From: CPC320 sp002336405
GTDB taxonomy: Bacteria > Pseudomonadota > Alphaproteobacteria > Rhodobacterales > Rhodobacteraceae
Assembly: GCA_949372595.1 (NCBI GenBank)
Contig: CASIAN010000016.1
Coordinates: forward strand, 1 to 64,000
Length of the DNA: 64,000 nucleotides
Direction: 5' to 3'
A model generated the notes under the pieces. The model did no database searches, had not been told where the DNA came from, and was given only the letters and a program-made list of their open reading frames with translations. The position numbers and the translations under genes were made by a program. Shown piece after piece: positions 1 through 8,628 of this stretch. Within the stretch, counting starts at the first letter, position 1. Each line of letters starts with the position of its first letter.

Positions 1-666
1 AGAGGTCATACCCAGTCTTGCCAGTTGCACGGCTTCAATCCCAATCGCGGCGGCAATGCCAGCATTCAGCGTTTTGCCCATCGTCCCAAATTGTGATTTT
101 AGTCCCGAGGCTCGGCTGGAACATAGGCCAATGGCCATGCGCATCTGATCACGGGTTAGGCTCATTAAGCGCCCTGCAGCAATGGCTGCCCCAAATGCCC
201 CCGCTGTTGCCGTTTGATGAAAGCCACGGTTGTGGTGCCCATTGCCAAGGACAAGACCAACGCGGATCACAACTTCGGCCCCCAAAAGAAAGGCCGCGAC
301 GACCTGCGATACTGTCGCGCCTTCAGCTTCGCCAACGGCCATGGCAGCGGGACAGACCCCAACAGATAAATGGCCAACATGGGCAAAATGTGTGTGGTCA
401 AAATCAAGTGCGCGGCTAGTCGTGCCGTTAACCAGCGCAGTCATTCGTGGTGGTGCCATGCCAGACCCAAAAACAGATGCGGCACCCGCGCCAGCTTGTG
501 CGGTCATGAACGCGTGCATTTTTTCTGCGACGGGCTCTCTGGTTCCGACGCGTCCGCAGACCATCCAATCGAACAAGGACATGCGCGCCGCATTAAGTGG
601 TATGCTTGGACTATCCAAACCGGCAATTGCATGCAGATCTAGTATTTCATTCATCAGGTCAGTCAT
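1..666 (-). CDS. MmgE/PrpD family protein (N-terminal part, runs off window)
   Basis: Read from an ATG at 666 toward the left edge, this frame is open for 222 codons and continues outside the window. The translation shows typical MmgE/PrpD features: an N-terminal helical region with LFDWMVCG, then NGTTSHALDFDHTH and GFHQTATAGAFGAA, and SQFGTMGKTLNAG in the last third. Family members are 2-methylcitrate dehydratase, cis-aconitate decarboxylase and related dehydratases or isomerases of di- and tricarboxylic acids in the cytoplasm; the exact substrate cannot be read from the sequence. The start overlaps the stop of the CitE-like lyase gene by 8 bases, so the two are probably co-transcribed and coupled. 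It sits at the end of a catabolic cluster whose first two genes are pseudogenes, so it may be an orphaned enzyme. No stop or frameshift is seen in the visible part. Confidence 0.85.
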   Translation of the reverse strand, partial: MTDLMNEILDLHAIAGLDSPSIPLNAARMSLFDWMVCGRVGTREPVAEKMHAFMTAQAGAGAASVFGSGMAPPRMTALVNGTTSRALDFDHTHFAHVGHLSVGVCPAAMAVGEAEGATVSQVVAAFLLGAEVVIRVGLVLGNGHHNRGFHQTATAGAFGAAIAAGRLMSLTRDQMRMAIGLCSSRASGLKSQFGTMGKTLNAGIAAAIGIEAVQLARLGMTS

Positions 667-1465
667 GGTTTTCACCTGCCGTGTCCATGGCAAAATTCTG
701 AATTTGATAGGCGCGTGCAAGCACGGGTGCATGGATCATTTTGCCATCGACTATTATTGCACCGTCCGCTGTGCTGGCCAGGATCACGCGTTGAGCCCAG
801 CTAAGCTGCTCGAAACTAGGTCGATATCCAGCTTGAGCAGGGGCAACTTGCGCGGGATAAATAAGTAGCTTTCCGCGAGATCTCAGATCGGCGCTGTATC
901 GCGCCGCTTCCATTGTTGTGAGTGGGTATCGGATATCTGATGTGTCTCTATCACAAGGACCGGGCCTTTCTGCAAGGCGCGCGCCTAGCACAATTTTTGC
1001 GGGTGCATGGGCGAGGGCAAAATAGGAGTGTGAGCACCCCAAGTCGGCGGCGAAGTCGAGAGACCCAAAAAAACATCTGTCGAAAATGGGCGCAAGTTGA
1101 GGCGCCGTTCCAATCCCTTTTGCAGTCTCAATCAATCCAGACAGCGCCAACTTATCTAGCATCCAGCTGCGCAGGGTTTGCGACGCTTTCAGTGTTTTAG
1201 CCTTAGGCAAAACGATCCCATCTGTGCCAGCCGATAAGGCTACAGTGATGTCATGTTGGTACCAAGGGGTCTCTTTCGCATTGATGCGCACATAAATTGG
1301 TACACTTCGATTTTTTGGTAAATTGTCCAAAAGGCTGGCGCACGCGGTAATTTCATCATCCGGCAGCACAGCATCTTCGAGGTCAACAACGACAGCGCTT
1401 GCGCCACAGGAGCAAGCCTTTGCAATGCGGTCCGGTCTGGTGGCCGGGACAAAAAGGGGAAACAT
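659..1465 (-). CDS. HpcH/HpaI aldolase / CitE-like CoA-ester lyase
   Basis: 268 residues. The N-terminus (FVPATRPDRIAKA, then VVVDLEDAVLPDDE) and the central IVLPKAK, GLIETAKG and FGSLDFAADLG motifs are those of the citrate-lyase beta-subunit-like TIM barrels, which cleave or form beta-hydroxyacyl-CoA thioesters such as malyl-CoA and citramalyl-CoA using a divalent metal. The acidic residues of DLEDAV and the Glu of LIETAKG are the expected metal and CoA site positions. At about 270 residues it is the short CitE-like form. It lies between the acyl-CoA dehydrogenase pseudogene and the MmgE/PrpD gene on the same strand, which suggests a CoA-ester route for a branched or unsaturated dicarboxylate; that is inference. 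The frame is intact although both upstream genes are broken. Confidence 0.85.
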   Translation of the reverse strand: MFPLFVPATRPDRIAKACSCGASAVVVDLEDAVLPDDEITACASLLDNLPKNRSVPIYVRINAKETPWYQHDITVALSAGTDGIVLPKAKTLKASQTLRSWMLDKLALSGLIETAKGIGTAPQLAPIFDRCFFGSLDFAADLGCSHSYFALAHAPAKIVLGARLAERPGPCDRDTSDIRYPLTTMEAARYSADLRSRGKLLIYPAQVAPAQAGYRPSFEQLSWAQRVILASTADGAIIVDGKMIHAPVLARAYQIQNFAMDTAGENHD

Positions 1466-1491
1466 AAGGCCAATATGTCGACACTCAGGCC

Positions 1492-2653
1492 TCAGAAGGA
1501 CCTTGGCAAAACTAGCGCATGTACGGCAACATACGACAGGATCCAGTTGGTTGAAATTGGCGCAACTTGATACAGCGCACTTTCAAGCCTTCGCTCAATA
1601 TCGTATTGTTCGGCCCACCCGAAACCACCGTGGGTCTGAGGACATACATGCCCTGCTTCCCATGAAGCATCTGCTGCCAGCAATTTGGCCATATTGGCCT
1701 GTGCGAGACTATCTTCAAATGCATCATATCAGCGGCAGGCTTCAAATCTCGTTAGATTGGCGGCCTCGATGTTGATATAACTTCAAGCAAGCGGAAATTG
1801 GACCCCTTGGTTCTGACCGATATGTCGGTCAAAGACTGTCCGCTCTGCTGCATAAGTCGAAGCTTTTTCTATAAACCAAAAGCCGTCGCCAATGCATTCC
1901 GCTGCGATCAAGATGCGTTCGGTATTCAGGCCGTCAAGGACATAACGGAACCCCTTACCTTCTTCACCGATCAAATTTTTGACTAATTTCAAGATTATCG
2001 ACGAACACTTCGTATGTTTCATGGCCAACCATGTTACGGATAGGGCTGATTTTCATCCCATTACCGGTGGCTTCTCTGAGACCGCGATAAAGATCGATAT
2101 CCCCAAGGACTTTCTTTTGACGTCTTCCAGTGGTGTTGTGCGCCCAGCAAGATCATCAAGTCTGAATGTTCAATACGACTGATCCACACCTTTTGACCAC
2201 TAATAATGTAGCGCGCACCAACTCGTTTTGCGACAGTGTTTATCTTGGTTGTATCGGTTCCTGTTGTGGGTTCCGTCACGCCATTGATTGCAGACGCAGC
2301 GCGCCAGAGGCAATGGAAGGAAGGTAGCGAAATTTTTGTTCGGCGGACCCATAACGGAGCAAGGTCCCCACGTTATACATCTGACCATGGCAGTGACCCG
2401 CATTGCAACCACATCTGTTGGTTCCCTCCATGACAATTGATGCTTTTGTCAAACCAAGACCAGAGCCTCCAAATTTCTCTGGAATCATTGCAGACAACCA
2501 ACCGCCCTTAGTCAGTGCGTCAATGGACTTGACCGGATAGGTTCTATTTCGGCCATTGTTGCGGTGATAGTCATCAGAAAATTCAGCGCAAAGTGCTCTG
2601 AGCGCGGCACGCAAGTCGTCATGCGGGTCTGAGTAAATGGTTCGTACAGTCAT
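1492..2653 (-). pseudogene. acyl-CoA dehydrogenase, multiply frameshifted
   Basis: Fragments in changing frames line up end to end as one acyl-CoA dehydrogenase of about 385 residues. The N-terminal part (from 2653) carries IPEKFGGSGLGL and ends near LRLQSMA; the next frame continues MTEPTTGTDTTK and GQKVWISRIEHSDLM; another (2028 to 1783) has NLIGEEGKGFRYVLDGLN and ERTVFDRHIGQNQG; the last (about 1745 to 1492) has QTHGGFGWAEQYDIERR and VAPISTNWILSYV. At least four frame changes are needed (near 2278, 2150, 2025 and 1630-1790), so no functional flavoprotein can be made. The order and orientation of all segments are kept, as expected for recent small indels rather than rearrangement. The original enzyme would have oxidised an acyl-CoA with FAD in the same pathway as the neighbouring CoA-transferase and CitE-like lyase. 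Confidence 0.85.
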
Positions 2654-2662
2654 AAATTGATC

Positions 2663-3824
2663 CTAGGGATAGCCTGTAGAAACGGTTTCTACAGGCTCTG
2701 CGCCACCCCGAGAAAATTCAGCGCAAATGGTCTGGGAGTGTTTACCAAGTTCCGGAACAGGGCCGTAGACAGGAAGCTGCCCATCAAGCAAGGCACCGGG
2801 CGCAAGAAGTTTAACCGGGCCTGTCAGCGTCTCGACCTCAACAAATCTGTTTGGGGGGTGGGTGGCTAAATCGTCCATACTGCCCACGCAACCACTGGCA
2901 ATTCCAGCTTGATGGAGCCTGTCCGCCAAGGCTGCGCAGCTTTGGCGCGCAAAAGCCGCAGAACCGATTGCGTCAAGCGTTTCCCGATGTGCCACCCGCT
3001 GCGCATTACCCTCAAAGCAGGGATCTTGTGCGACTGTAGGATCGTCCAACACATCGCAGCAAAAGCGCCGCCATTCCCTCTCGTTTTGAAACGCGCACAA
3101 CAGCTCCTTGTTATCTAACGTAGCGAAGGCGCCATATGGAGCGATGGTAGAATGGCTCAGGTCACGCCTGTAAGGGGTTTTCCCGCCGTAGGTATATTGG
3201 CGCTATGGCATCTTCATCCAGTCGGTGAGCGCGTGAAATAAACTAACATCCAGATGCCGACCAAGGCCTGTTTTTGCCGCGGGATCATAGCTTTGCACGC
3301 GGCCTGATAGGCCGTCACGCCGCAAGCAATGTCGCACACCGAAACGCCAACCCGCGCAGTTACTGCGTCGTTTCCTGTAATCGCTGACAACCCGCTTTCA
3401 GTTGTAACAATAGGTCATACGCTTTACGTTCAGCATAAGGTCGTTCGTCGCCATAGCCTGAAATCGATATAGTAATAAGTGCTGTGTGTTCAGCCCTGAG
3501 CCAGTTTGGCGCAAACCCAAGCCGATCAACAGCACCCGGTGCAAGGTTCTGGATGAATACATCGGCGGTGCTGAGCGTTTCGCTGAAAATAGCCTTGTCA
3601 GTCCGGGCCTTGAGGTCAAGGCAGACACTTTCCTTGCCACGATTTAGCCACACAAAATAGCCACTTTCACCATGCACCAACTGATCATAATCACGCGCAA
3701 AATCGCCTTCAGCACGCTCTATTTTGATCACCCGCGCACCTGCGTCGGCTAACTTCCCTGACACATAAGGCGCTGCTATTGCTTGGTTGGTAGAAACTAA
3801 AAATAGGTTTTCCAAAGCGGGCAT
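2663..3824 (-). pseudogene. CaiB/BaiF-type CoA-transferase, broken
   Basis: The N-terminal third (ATG at 3824; VSGKLADAGARVIKIERAEG, then the LNRGKESVCLDLK motif and DVFIQNLAPGAVDRLGF) and the C-terminal third (3100 to 2663; FQNEREWRRFCCDVLDDP and FVEVETLTGPVKLLAPG) belong to a family III CoA-transferase. Between about 3100 and 3360 the coding trace passes through other frames with recognisable family sequence, so the gene is full length but carries several frameshifts or stops. The intact family enzyme transfers CoA between carboxylic acids through an aspartyl-CoA intermediate; the segment expected to hold the catalytic Asp lies near the break. The gene is directly upstream of the acyl-CoA dehydrogenase pseudogene (9-base gap), so the activation and oxidation steps of the pathway were both lost. 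Confidence 0.8.
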
Positions 3825-3939
3825 TTTTGTGTCGTTTCCATTTGAATTCCGTTATTTAGAATTATTACATGGCAAATGAGAAAAGGCGTCATAGCTTTCA
3901 TTGAGATCGAGTATTTGATCAGGCTATAGCCAAGGCGGG

Positions 3940-4331
3940 TCAGTTCGTGGATGAGTTTAATAAGACCACCACCGCGCTGACTGATGGCGCGGATGGTGAG
4001 ATCAATTTATAGAACGACTGGCATATGCCGCGCCCCGAAAGGTCAGCTCTGACATACGCAAGGCAGATGTAACCGCCTGCATCTAAGGTCATAAATCCAA
4101 ACATTAAACCGTCGATATCCGCAGTAAAACCCACAGTATTTTCAAATTCATTTTGGCAGCCAGTGGGTTTGGGAGCGCTTCCACCCTACGCCATTCTTTG
4201 CCCAATTGAATAGACGCCAGCAGTCCCGTTGCGCACAGCATCAAAGAAAATCCCTGTTGCGACATCTGTTCTTTGGAATGCAAGCAAGCATTATGAGACA
4301 GGTACGCTACGGCTGCGCCAAGACTACGCAC
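3940..4331 (-). pseudogene. remnant of a GNAT-family acetyltransferase
   Basis: Two overlapping minus-strand frames join into one trace with a single shift near 4110-4135. The second contains GFMTLDAGGYICLAYV followed by RADLSGRGICQSFY, which resembles the beta4/beta5 strands and the acetyl-CoA binding R/Q-x-x-G-x-G/A loop of GNAT acetyltransferases; here the loop reads RADLSGRGI. No good start is visible and the C-terminal helix region is degraded. It lies beside an IS481 remnant, so truncation by an insertion event is plausible. The GNAT assignment rests on one motif region only. Confidence 0.5.
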
Positions 4332-4447
4332 GCCGCCTCAAGACACTCAACGGACTGACACCTTACGACTATATCTGCAAAACCTGAACATCCGAGCCAG
4401 ATCGGATCATCTTAAATCCGATCCACCAGATGCCGGGACTGAACACC
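4322..4447 (+). mobile_element. 3' remnant of an IS481-type transposase
   Basis: The plus-strand frame starting at 4322 reads RRLKTLNGLTPYDYICKT, then an in-frame TGA where the family has Trp, then TSEPDRIILNPIHQMPGLNT. This is the typical C-terminus of an IS481-family DDE transposase common in Rhodobacteraceae. Only the last 40 or so codons survive and no integrase core or terminal repeats are visible. It differs from the IS481-type remnant at 11525-12473, which has another C-terminus, so two different elements once landed here. Confidence 0.6.
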
Positions 4448-4560
4448 CAGGCCCAAAGAGCTACTTGCGACATTTTGGTAGGTTGAAATTGTGATGGCGC
4501 AAAGCGCACACCGGATTAAAGCAATCAGACAAATCAATGTGACTGCACAAACCAAACCTA

Positions 4561-5388
4561 TTATCTTACCACGCGAGAGCGCTGATCGGGATCAAGCGAT
4601 GGTATCGCTCCAAGCAGAGCCTGAGTATAGCTGTGTTTCGGGTTTGCAAAAATTTGCTTCGTGGGCCCCTCTTCAACAATCTCTCCTAGGTACATGACCG
4701 CGACGTAATCACAGACATGGGCAACGACACTTAGATCATGACTGATGAATAAAAATGTTAAATCGAGGGTATGTTGCAACTTTTTGAGAAGGTTTAGAAT
4801 ATCGGCTTGAATAGACACATCCAAAGCGGCGACACATTCATCTGCCACCACAAACTTTGGCCCGGTTGCCAGCGCACGGGCAATAGAAATCCGTTGCCTT
4901 TGCCCACCAGAAAAAGCGTGGGGATAGCGCCGTAGATGTTCGAGATTGATCCGGCATTTGCCTGCAATTTCACGCACTCGAGCATCAGTTTCTTCACGCG
5001 TTTTGGTGAGGCCAAGCACTTCCAACGGTTCAGCGATTATGTCACGCACCGTCATACGAGGGCTAAGTGCCGCGTAGGGATCTTGAAAAATCATCTGTGT
5101 CTGGCTTCGAAAATGACGTTCTTGCGCCTTTGACATCTCTGCAATGCTGCACTTCCAGCTGCCATCGTCATAGGTGATCTTACCATCTTCAATCGGCGTT
5201 GCCTTCAGAATCGCCCGGCCAAGCGTCGTCTTTCCCGAGCCACTTTCGCCCACAAGACCAAAGAAACTGCCCTTCGGGATTTGCAGCGACACATTTTTGA
5301 CCGCTCTTAAGGTTGGGGGCGCGCCAAAGAGACGCTGGCCCAATGGAAAGGTGACCGTGAGGTTTTCAACCGAGACCAAAGACGTCAT
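4561..5388 (-). CDS. Dpp/Opp-type ABC transporter ATP-binding protein (second ATPase)
   Basis: 275 residues, ABC ATPase of the peptide/opine/nickel class. Walker A GESGSGKT lies near residues 47-54, the Q-loop at MIFQDPYAAL, the signature at FSGGQRQRISIARAL, Walker B at FVVADECVAALDVS and the H-loop at FISHDLS. The switch region reads DEC rather than the more usual DEP after Walker B. It pairs with the other ATPase (5385-6371), overlapping it by 4 bases, to form the heterodimeric motor of the importer on the cytoplasmic face. It is shorter than many OppF proteins and ends soon after ALLGAIPSLDPD, so it lacks the long oligopeptide C-terminal tail. Last gene of the five-gene operon. Confidence 0.9.
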   Translation of the reverse strand: MTSLVSVENLTVTFPLGQRLFGAPPTLRAVKNVSLQIPKGSFFGLVGESGSGKTTLGRAILKATPIEDGKITYDDGSWKCSIAEMSKAQERHFRSQTQMIFQDPYAALSPRMTVRDIIAEPLEVLGLTKTREETDARVREIAGKCRINLEHLRRYPHAFSGGQRQRISIARALATGPKFVVADECVAALDVSIQADILNLLKKLQHTLDLTFLFISHDLSVVAHVCDYVAVMYLGEIVEEGPTKQIFANPKHSYTQALLGAIPSLDPDQRSRVVR

Positions 5389-6371
5389 CGCACGTCCTCC
5401 GGGAAGACTGCCGCAAAATGGCTGGGGCCCACCTCAGTCATCGGAGGCACCTCTGTTTCATACCGTGAACCGGGGGCAAGTTCGGCGTTGCGCGGATGAA
5501 ATACGCAGCCAGAGGGGCGTTCCAATGGCGACGGAATATCACCAGGGATCGGCATCAGCGGCGCATCCAAATCTTCGAGATTAGGTAACGCATTCAGCAG
5601 TCCGCGGGTATAGGCATGCGCAGGGTTTCGCAGGACATTACGGACCGGGCCGCGTTCCATAATGCGGCCCAGATACATCACAGCCAATTGATCTGCGGTC
5701 TGCGCAATCACACCAAGATCATGGGTAATGAACAGGATTGACATACCAAAGTCATCGATCAGCTCTTTCATCAAATCAATCACCTGCCTTTGGATGGTGA
5801 CATCCAGCGCCGTCGTCGGTTCGTCTGCAATTAGAAGGCGTGGCTTTGTCGTCAAAGCCATAGCGATCATCGCTCGCTGACGCATACCACCGGAATATTC
5901 AAAGACATATTGGTCAAATCTTCGCCCAGGGTCGGTAATCCCCACGCGATCAAGCATCTCGACAGACAGTTCTTTCGCCTGCGATTTGGACATCGTAGTA
6001 TGGACCTGCAATTGTTCGACCATTTGCTTTCCGACAGTGATCGCGGGGGCAAAGCTTGCCATCGGTTCTTGGAAGATCATCGAGATAGCACCACCACGGA
6101 TGGGCAGCATGTCCCGCTCGCGACGGAGGCTAAAGACATCAATATCTGGATCTCCGTGCAATACGATCTTAGATGCCGGATCATAAACAGTATTATGGCC
6201 GTTCAATTGCATAATTGCCTTGGCGGTGACGGATTTGCCAGAACCGCTCTCCCCTGCAAGGCCCAGAACCTCGCCTGGCTGAATGTCAAAAGATACGTTC
6301 TCAACAGCTGTGATCAAACCTTCGTCGGTCCGAAACTGAATTGTCAGATTATCTACTGAAAGCAGGCTCAT
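5385..6371 (-). CDS. Dpp/Opp-type ABC transporter ATP-binding protein (first ATPase)
   Basis: 328 residues. Walker A GESGSGKS near residues 40-47, Q-loop at MIFQEPMASF, signature YSGGMRQRAMIAMAL, Walker B LLIADEPTTALDV and H-loop FITHDLG. The C-terminal stretch has the oligopeptide/dipeptide extension (PGDIPSPLERPSGCVFHPR), but the usual Cys cluster of this domain is reduced to the single Cys of GCVFHP. Its start overlaps the stop of the upstream permease gene by 4 bases (ATGA type), which indicates translational coupling. It works with the second ATPase in one importer. Confidence 0.9.
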   Translation of the reverse strand: MSLLSVDNLTIQFRTDEGLITAVENVSFDIQPGEVLGLAGESGSGKSVTAKAIMQLNGHNTVYDPASKIVLHGDPDIDVFSLRRERDMLPIRGGAISMIFQEPMASFAPAITVGKQMVEQLQVHTTMSKSQAKELSVEMLDRVGITDPGRRFDQYVFEYSGGMRQRAMIAMALTTKPRLLIADEPTTALDVTIQRQVIDLMKELIDDFGMSILFITHDLGVIAQTADQLAVMYLGRIMERGPVRNVLRNPAHAYTRGLLNALPNLEDLDAPLMPIPGDIPSPLERPSGCVFHPRNAELAPGSRYETEVPPMTEVGPSHFAAVFPEDVR

Positions 6372-7510
6372 GACGCTGTCTCGCTATAGGGGTCTGCTGC
6401 GTCGCGAAGCCCATCACCGACAAACACAAATGCCATGACAAGAACAACGAAGAAGATAACAGGAATAAAATACCATTGATAATTCAGCATGACGTCAGCG
6501 CTGGTGGCCTTTTGCAGCAGAACTCCAAGCGAGCTGACGGGATCTTTAAGGCCCAAACCGATAAAGGATAATGCGGTCTCACTCAGTACCATATAAGGGA
6601 ACGAAATCACCAAATCGACAATGATGTAACTGGTAAAGCTGGGCAAAAGATGGCGTCGAATGACGTGCGAAGACGTGGCCCCTGACAATTGCGCTGCCAG
6701 AATATATTCTTGATTGCGTTCGGTCAAAAGATGGGTCCTGACCCTGCGCGCTAAAGTCGGCCAACCGATCAAGCCTAAAATCAACGAGATATAGAAAAAT
6801 CTTGCTTCAGCGGTCATTTCCGGAGGCATAAAAGCTGCCACGGCCATAAATAGCGGTATGGCTGGCACCGTTCGAACGGCGTCTGTGATCATTTGCAGCA
6901 CCCCGTCGATCACTCCGCCATAGTATCCGGCGACCCCACCGATAGCCAAAGCCAGAACAAAGGCAATGAACACACCAATGCTGCCAACCTTCATTGATGT
7001 CCAAATCGCATGCAGAGTGCGCGAGAAAATATCCTGTCCATCTTCATCAGTTCCAAAAAGATGTATCTTGCCGCCCTCAACGCCGAACAGATGGATGTCC
7101 AGTGGCAGAACCCCAAACAGCTTATAAGCGCTGCCCTCTACAAAAAACTGAAGATATAGCCGTTTGTCTTCATTGATTTTTGTAACCCAGCGAAAATTAG
7201 TCTTAATCGAACGCTCTCTCTCGACAGCGTGAATGAACGGCCGCGCCGCGCAACCTGCTGTGTCACAAAACTTTGGCATTTGGGGCGCACCATTCGTGTA
7301 ATCCTTATCACGGCCTGCAATTGTCGGATCATAGGGGGATAAGAAGGGGGCCATCAATCCGGATACGATCATCACAATCAACACGATCGCTGCAATCATT
7401 GCCGTTCGTTGTTTTTTGAACCTGGCCCAGATCAGCTGGTGCTGGGATGCCGTGAAATAGGCTTCTTTCGCCGATTGGCTCTGGCTGGTGTTGTGCATCA
7501 TGACTGTCAT
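6368..7510 (-). CDS. Dpp/Opp-type ABC permease (DppC/OppC-like)
   Basis: 380 residues, longer than the usual roughly 300 of DppC. After a cytoplasmic N-terminus there is a first transmembrane helix (MIAAIVLIVMIVSGLMAPFL), then a periplasmic insert of roughly 90 residues before the remaining helices. The permease core has the EAA loop around EYILAAQLSGATSSHVIRRH, which docks the ATPases, and ends with a final helix near VIFFVVLVMAFVFVGDGLRDAADP. Such long inserts occur in the clade of transporters whose binding proteins are also large, as here. The start lies 5 bases from the upstream permease stop. Confidence 0.88.
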   Translation of the reverse strand: MTVMMHNTSQSQSAKEAYFTASQHQLIWARFKKQRTAMIAAIVLIVMIVSGLMAPFLSPYDPTIAGRDKDYTNGAPQMPKFCDTAGCAARPFIHAVERERSIKTNFRWVTKINEDKRLYLQFFVEGSAYKLFGVLPLDIHLFGVEGGKIHLFGTDEDGQDIFSRTLHAIWTSMKVGSIGVFIAFVLALAIGGVAGYYGGVIDGVLQMITDAVRTVPAIPLFMAVAAFMPPEMTAEARFFYISLILGLIGWPTLARRVRTHLLTERNQEYILAAQLSGATSSHVIRRHLLPSFTSYIIVDLVISFPYMVLSETALSFIGLGLKDPVSSLGVLLQKATSADVMLNYQWYFIPVIFFVVLVMAFVFVGDGLRDAADPYSETAS

Positions 7511-7514
7511 ACCA

Positions 7515-8519
7515 TTACTTTAAAATACTCTTGCGGATCCGGGGATCGAGGACAGCCAGCAGAACATCGGTGAAAAAATTTAAAGACACGATGGAGGCTG
7601 TCAAAAGAAAGATTATCGCACCGGCCAATTGTTGATCATTTGAGCGCGCCAAAGCATCGATCAAAAGGGCACCTGCATCTGTCAGCGTTAGGATAAGCGC
7701 GACGATGGGCAGTTCGCTGAAAATTCTGTTCAGATCAAACCCAAGACTGTTGACGATCGGTCCAAGCGCATGCCGTGCTGGATACCGCCAAAGCAATTTT
7801 CTTCCGTATATACCCCGGGCTGAGGCCGCAGTGACATACAGTTTACCTATTTCATCAGACATCAAAGCCCGCACCGTTTGCAACGCAAATGCTGTGGCCG
7901 ACCATCCCAAAATAAAAATAGGCAACCAGGCATGTTTTAGCAGGTCAACAAATTTGGCAAAATCCCAAGGCGCATCTCGATATTCTTTTGAGAACAAGCC
8001 CGTCAGTGTTTCACCAAACCAAACCGTCGAAAAAAGCATAATCATCAGCGCCAACAGAAAATTGGGCAAGGCCAATCCAAGGTAGGAAACAAATTTCAGA
8101 CTATTGTCGAGCAGACGGTTGTTGGTTGCGGCAGAGATAATACCCACCGGGATAGCAATCGCATAAGCCAAAAACAAGGCGCTGAGACACAGGCCGATAG
8201 ACAGCCAGAATTTGACCCCCAGCAACTGCGCAATGCTGACCCGCAAGATGCAGCTATCCCCGAACTCGCCTTGAAATGCATTGACAATCCATACGCCCCA
8301 ACGGGTAAAAAACGGCTTATCCAGCCCCAGTCTCTGCCGCTCTGCGTCGATATCTTCAACTGAAATGCCCGAACCTTGGGTGTTTTTAAAGGCCAAATAG
8401 CGTTCCGCGCAATCTGCTGGAACCATTTCCATAAGGCTAAAAACGATCAATGAAACCAGCACCAAAGTGAACAATGCCATGATCGCTCGCGTGGCAACGA
8501 AACGTCCGAACTCCAGCAT
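7515..8519 (-). CDS. Dpp/Opp-type ABC permease (DppB/OppB-like)
   Basis: 334 residues with an N-terminal helix (FTLVLVSLIVFSLMEMVPAD) and five further hydrophobic segments of the binding-protein-dependent transport domain. The EAA-like loop lies around TAASARGIYGRKLLWRYPAR and the last helix before DVLLAVLDPRIR, the classical DppB terminus. The gene is 109 bases downstream of the binding-protein gene, with a strong hairpin in between, and directly precedes the second permease. It would form the membrane channel with the DppC-like partner. Confidence 0.88.
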   Translation of the reverse strand: MLEFGRFVATRAIMALFTLVLVSLIVFSLMEMVPADCAERYLAFKNTQGSGISVEDIDAERQRLGLDKPFFTRWGVWIVNAFQGEFGDSCILRVSIAQLLGVKFWLSIGLCLSALFLAYAIAIPVGIISAATNNRLLDNSLKFVSYLGLALPNFLLALMIMLFSTVWFGETLTGLFSKEYRDAPWDFAKFVDLLKHAWLPIFILGWSATAFALQTVRALMSDEIGKLYVTAASARGIYGRKLLWRYPARHALGPIVNSLGFDLNRIFSELPIVALILTLTDAGALLIDALARSNDQQLAGAIIFLLTASIVSLNFFTDVLLAVLDPRIRKSILK

Positions 8520-8576
8520 GAAACGCCCCCTGTCAGCCCTGCGCGGGTTGTCCCCACTTTCGATTTATAAACACAA

Positions 8577-8606
8577 GGTTCTGGGCAAACGCCGTCGCCC
8601 AGAACC
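8577..8606 (-). terminator. intercistronic hairpin after the binding-protein gene
   Basis: A perfect 10-bp inverted repeat (GGTTCTGGGC at 8577-8586 and GCCCAGAACC at 8597-8606) with a 10-base loop lies between the stop of the solute-binding-protein gene and the start of the first permease gene. There is no U-tract, so it probably acts as a partial terminator or 3' RNA stabiliser that raises binding-protein output over the membrane components. Confidence 0.75.
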
Positions 8607-8628
8607 GCTTTGTACTTTCAGTCAGATG

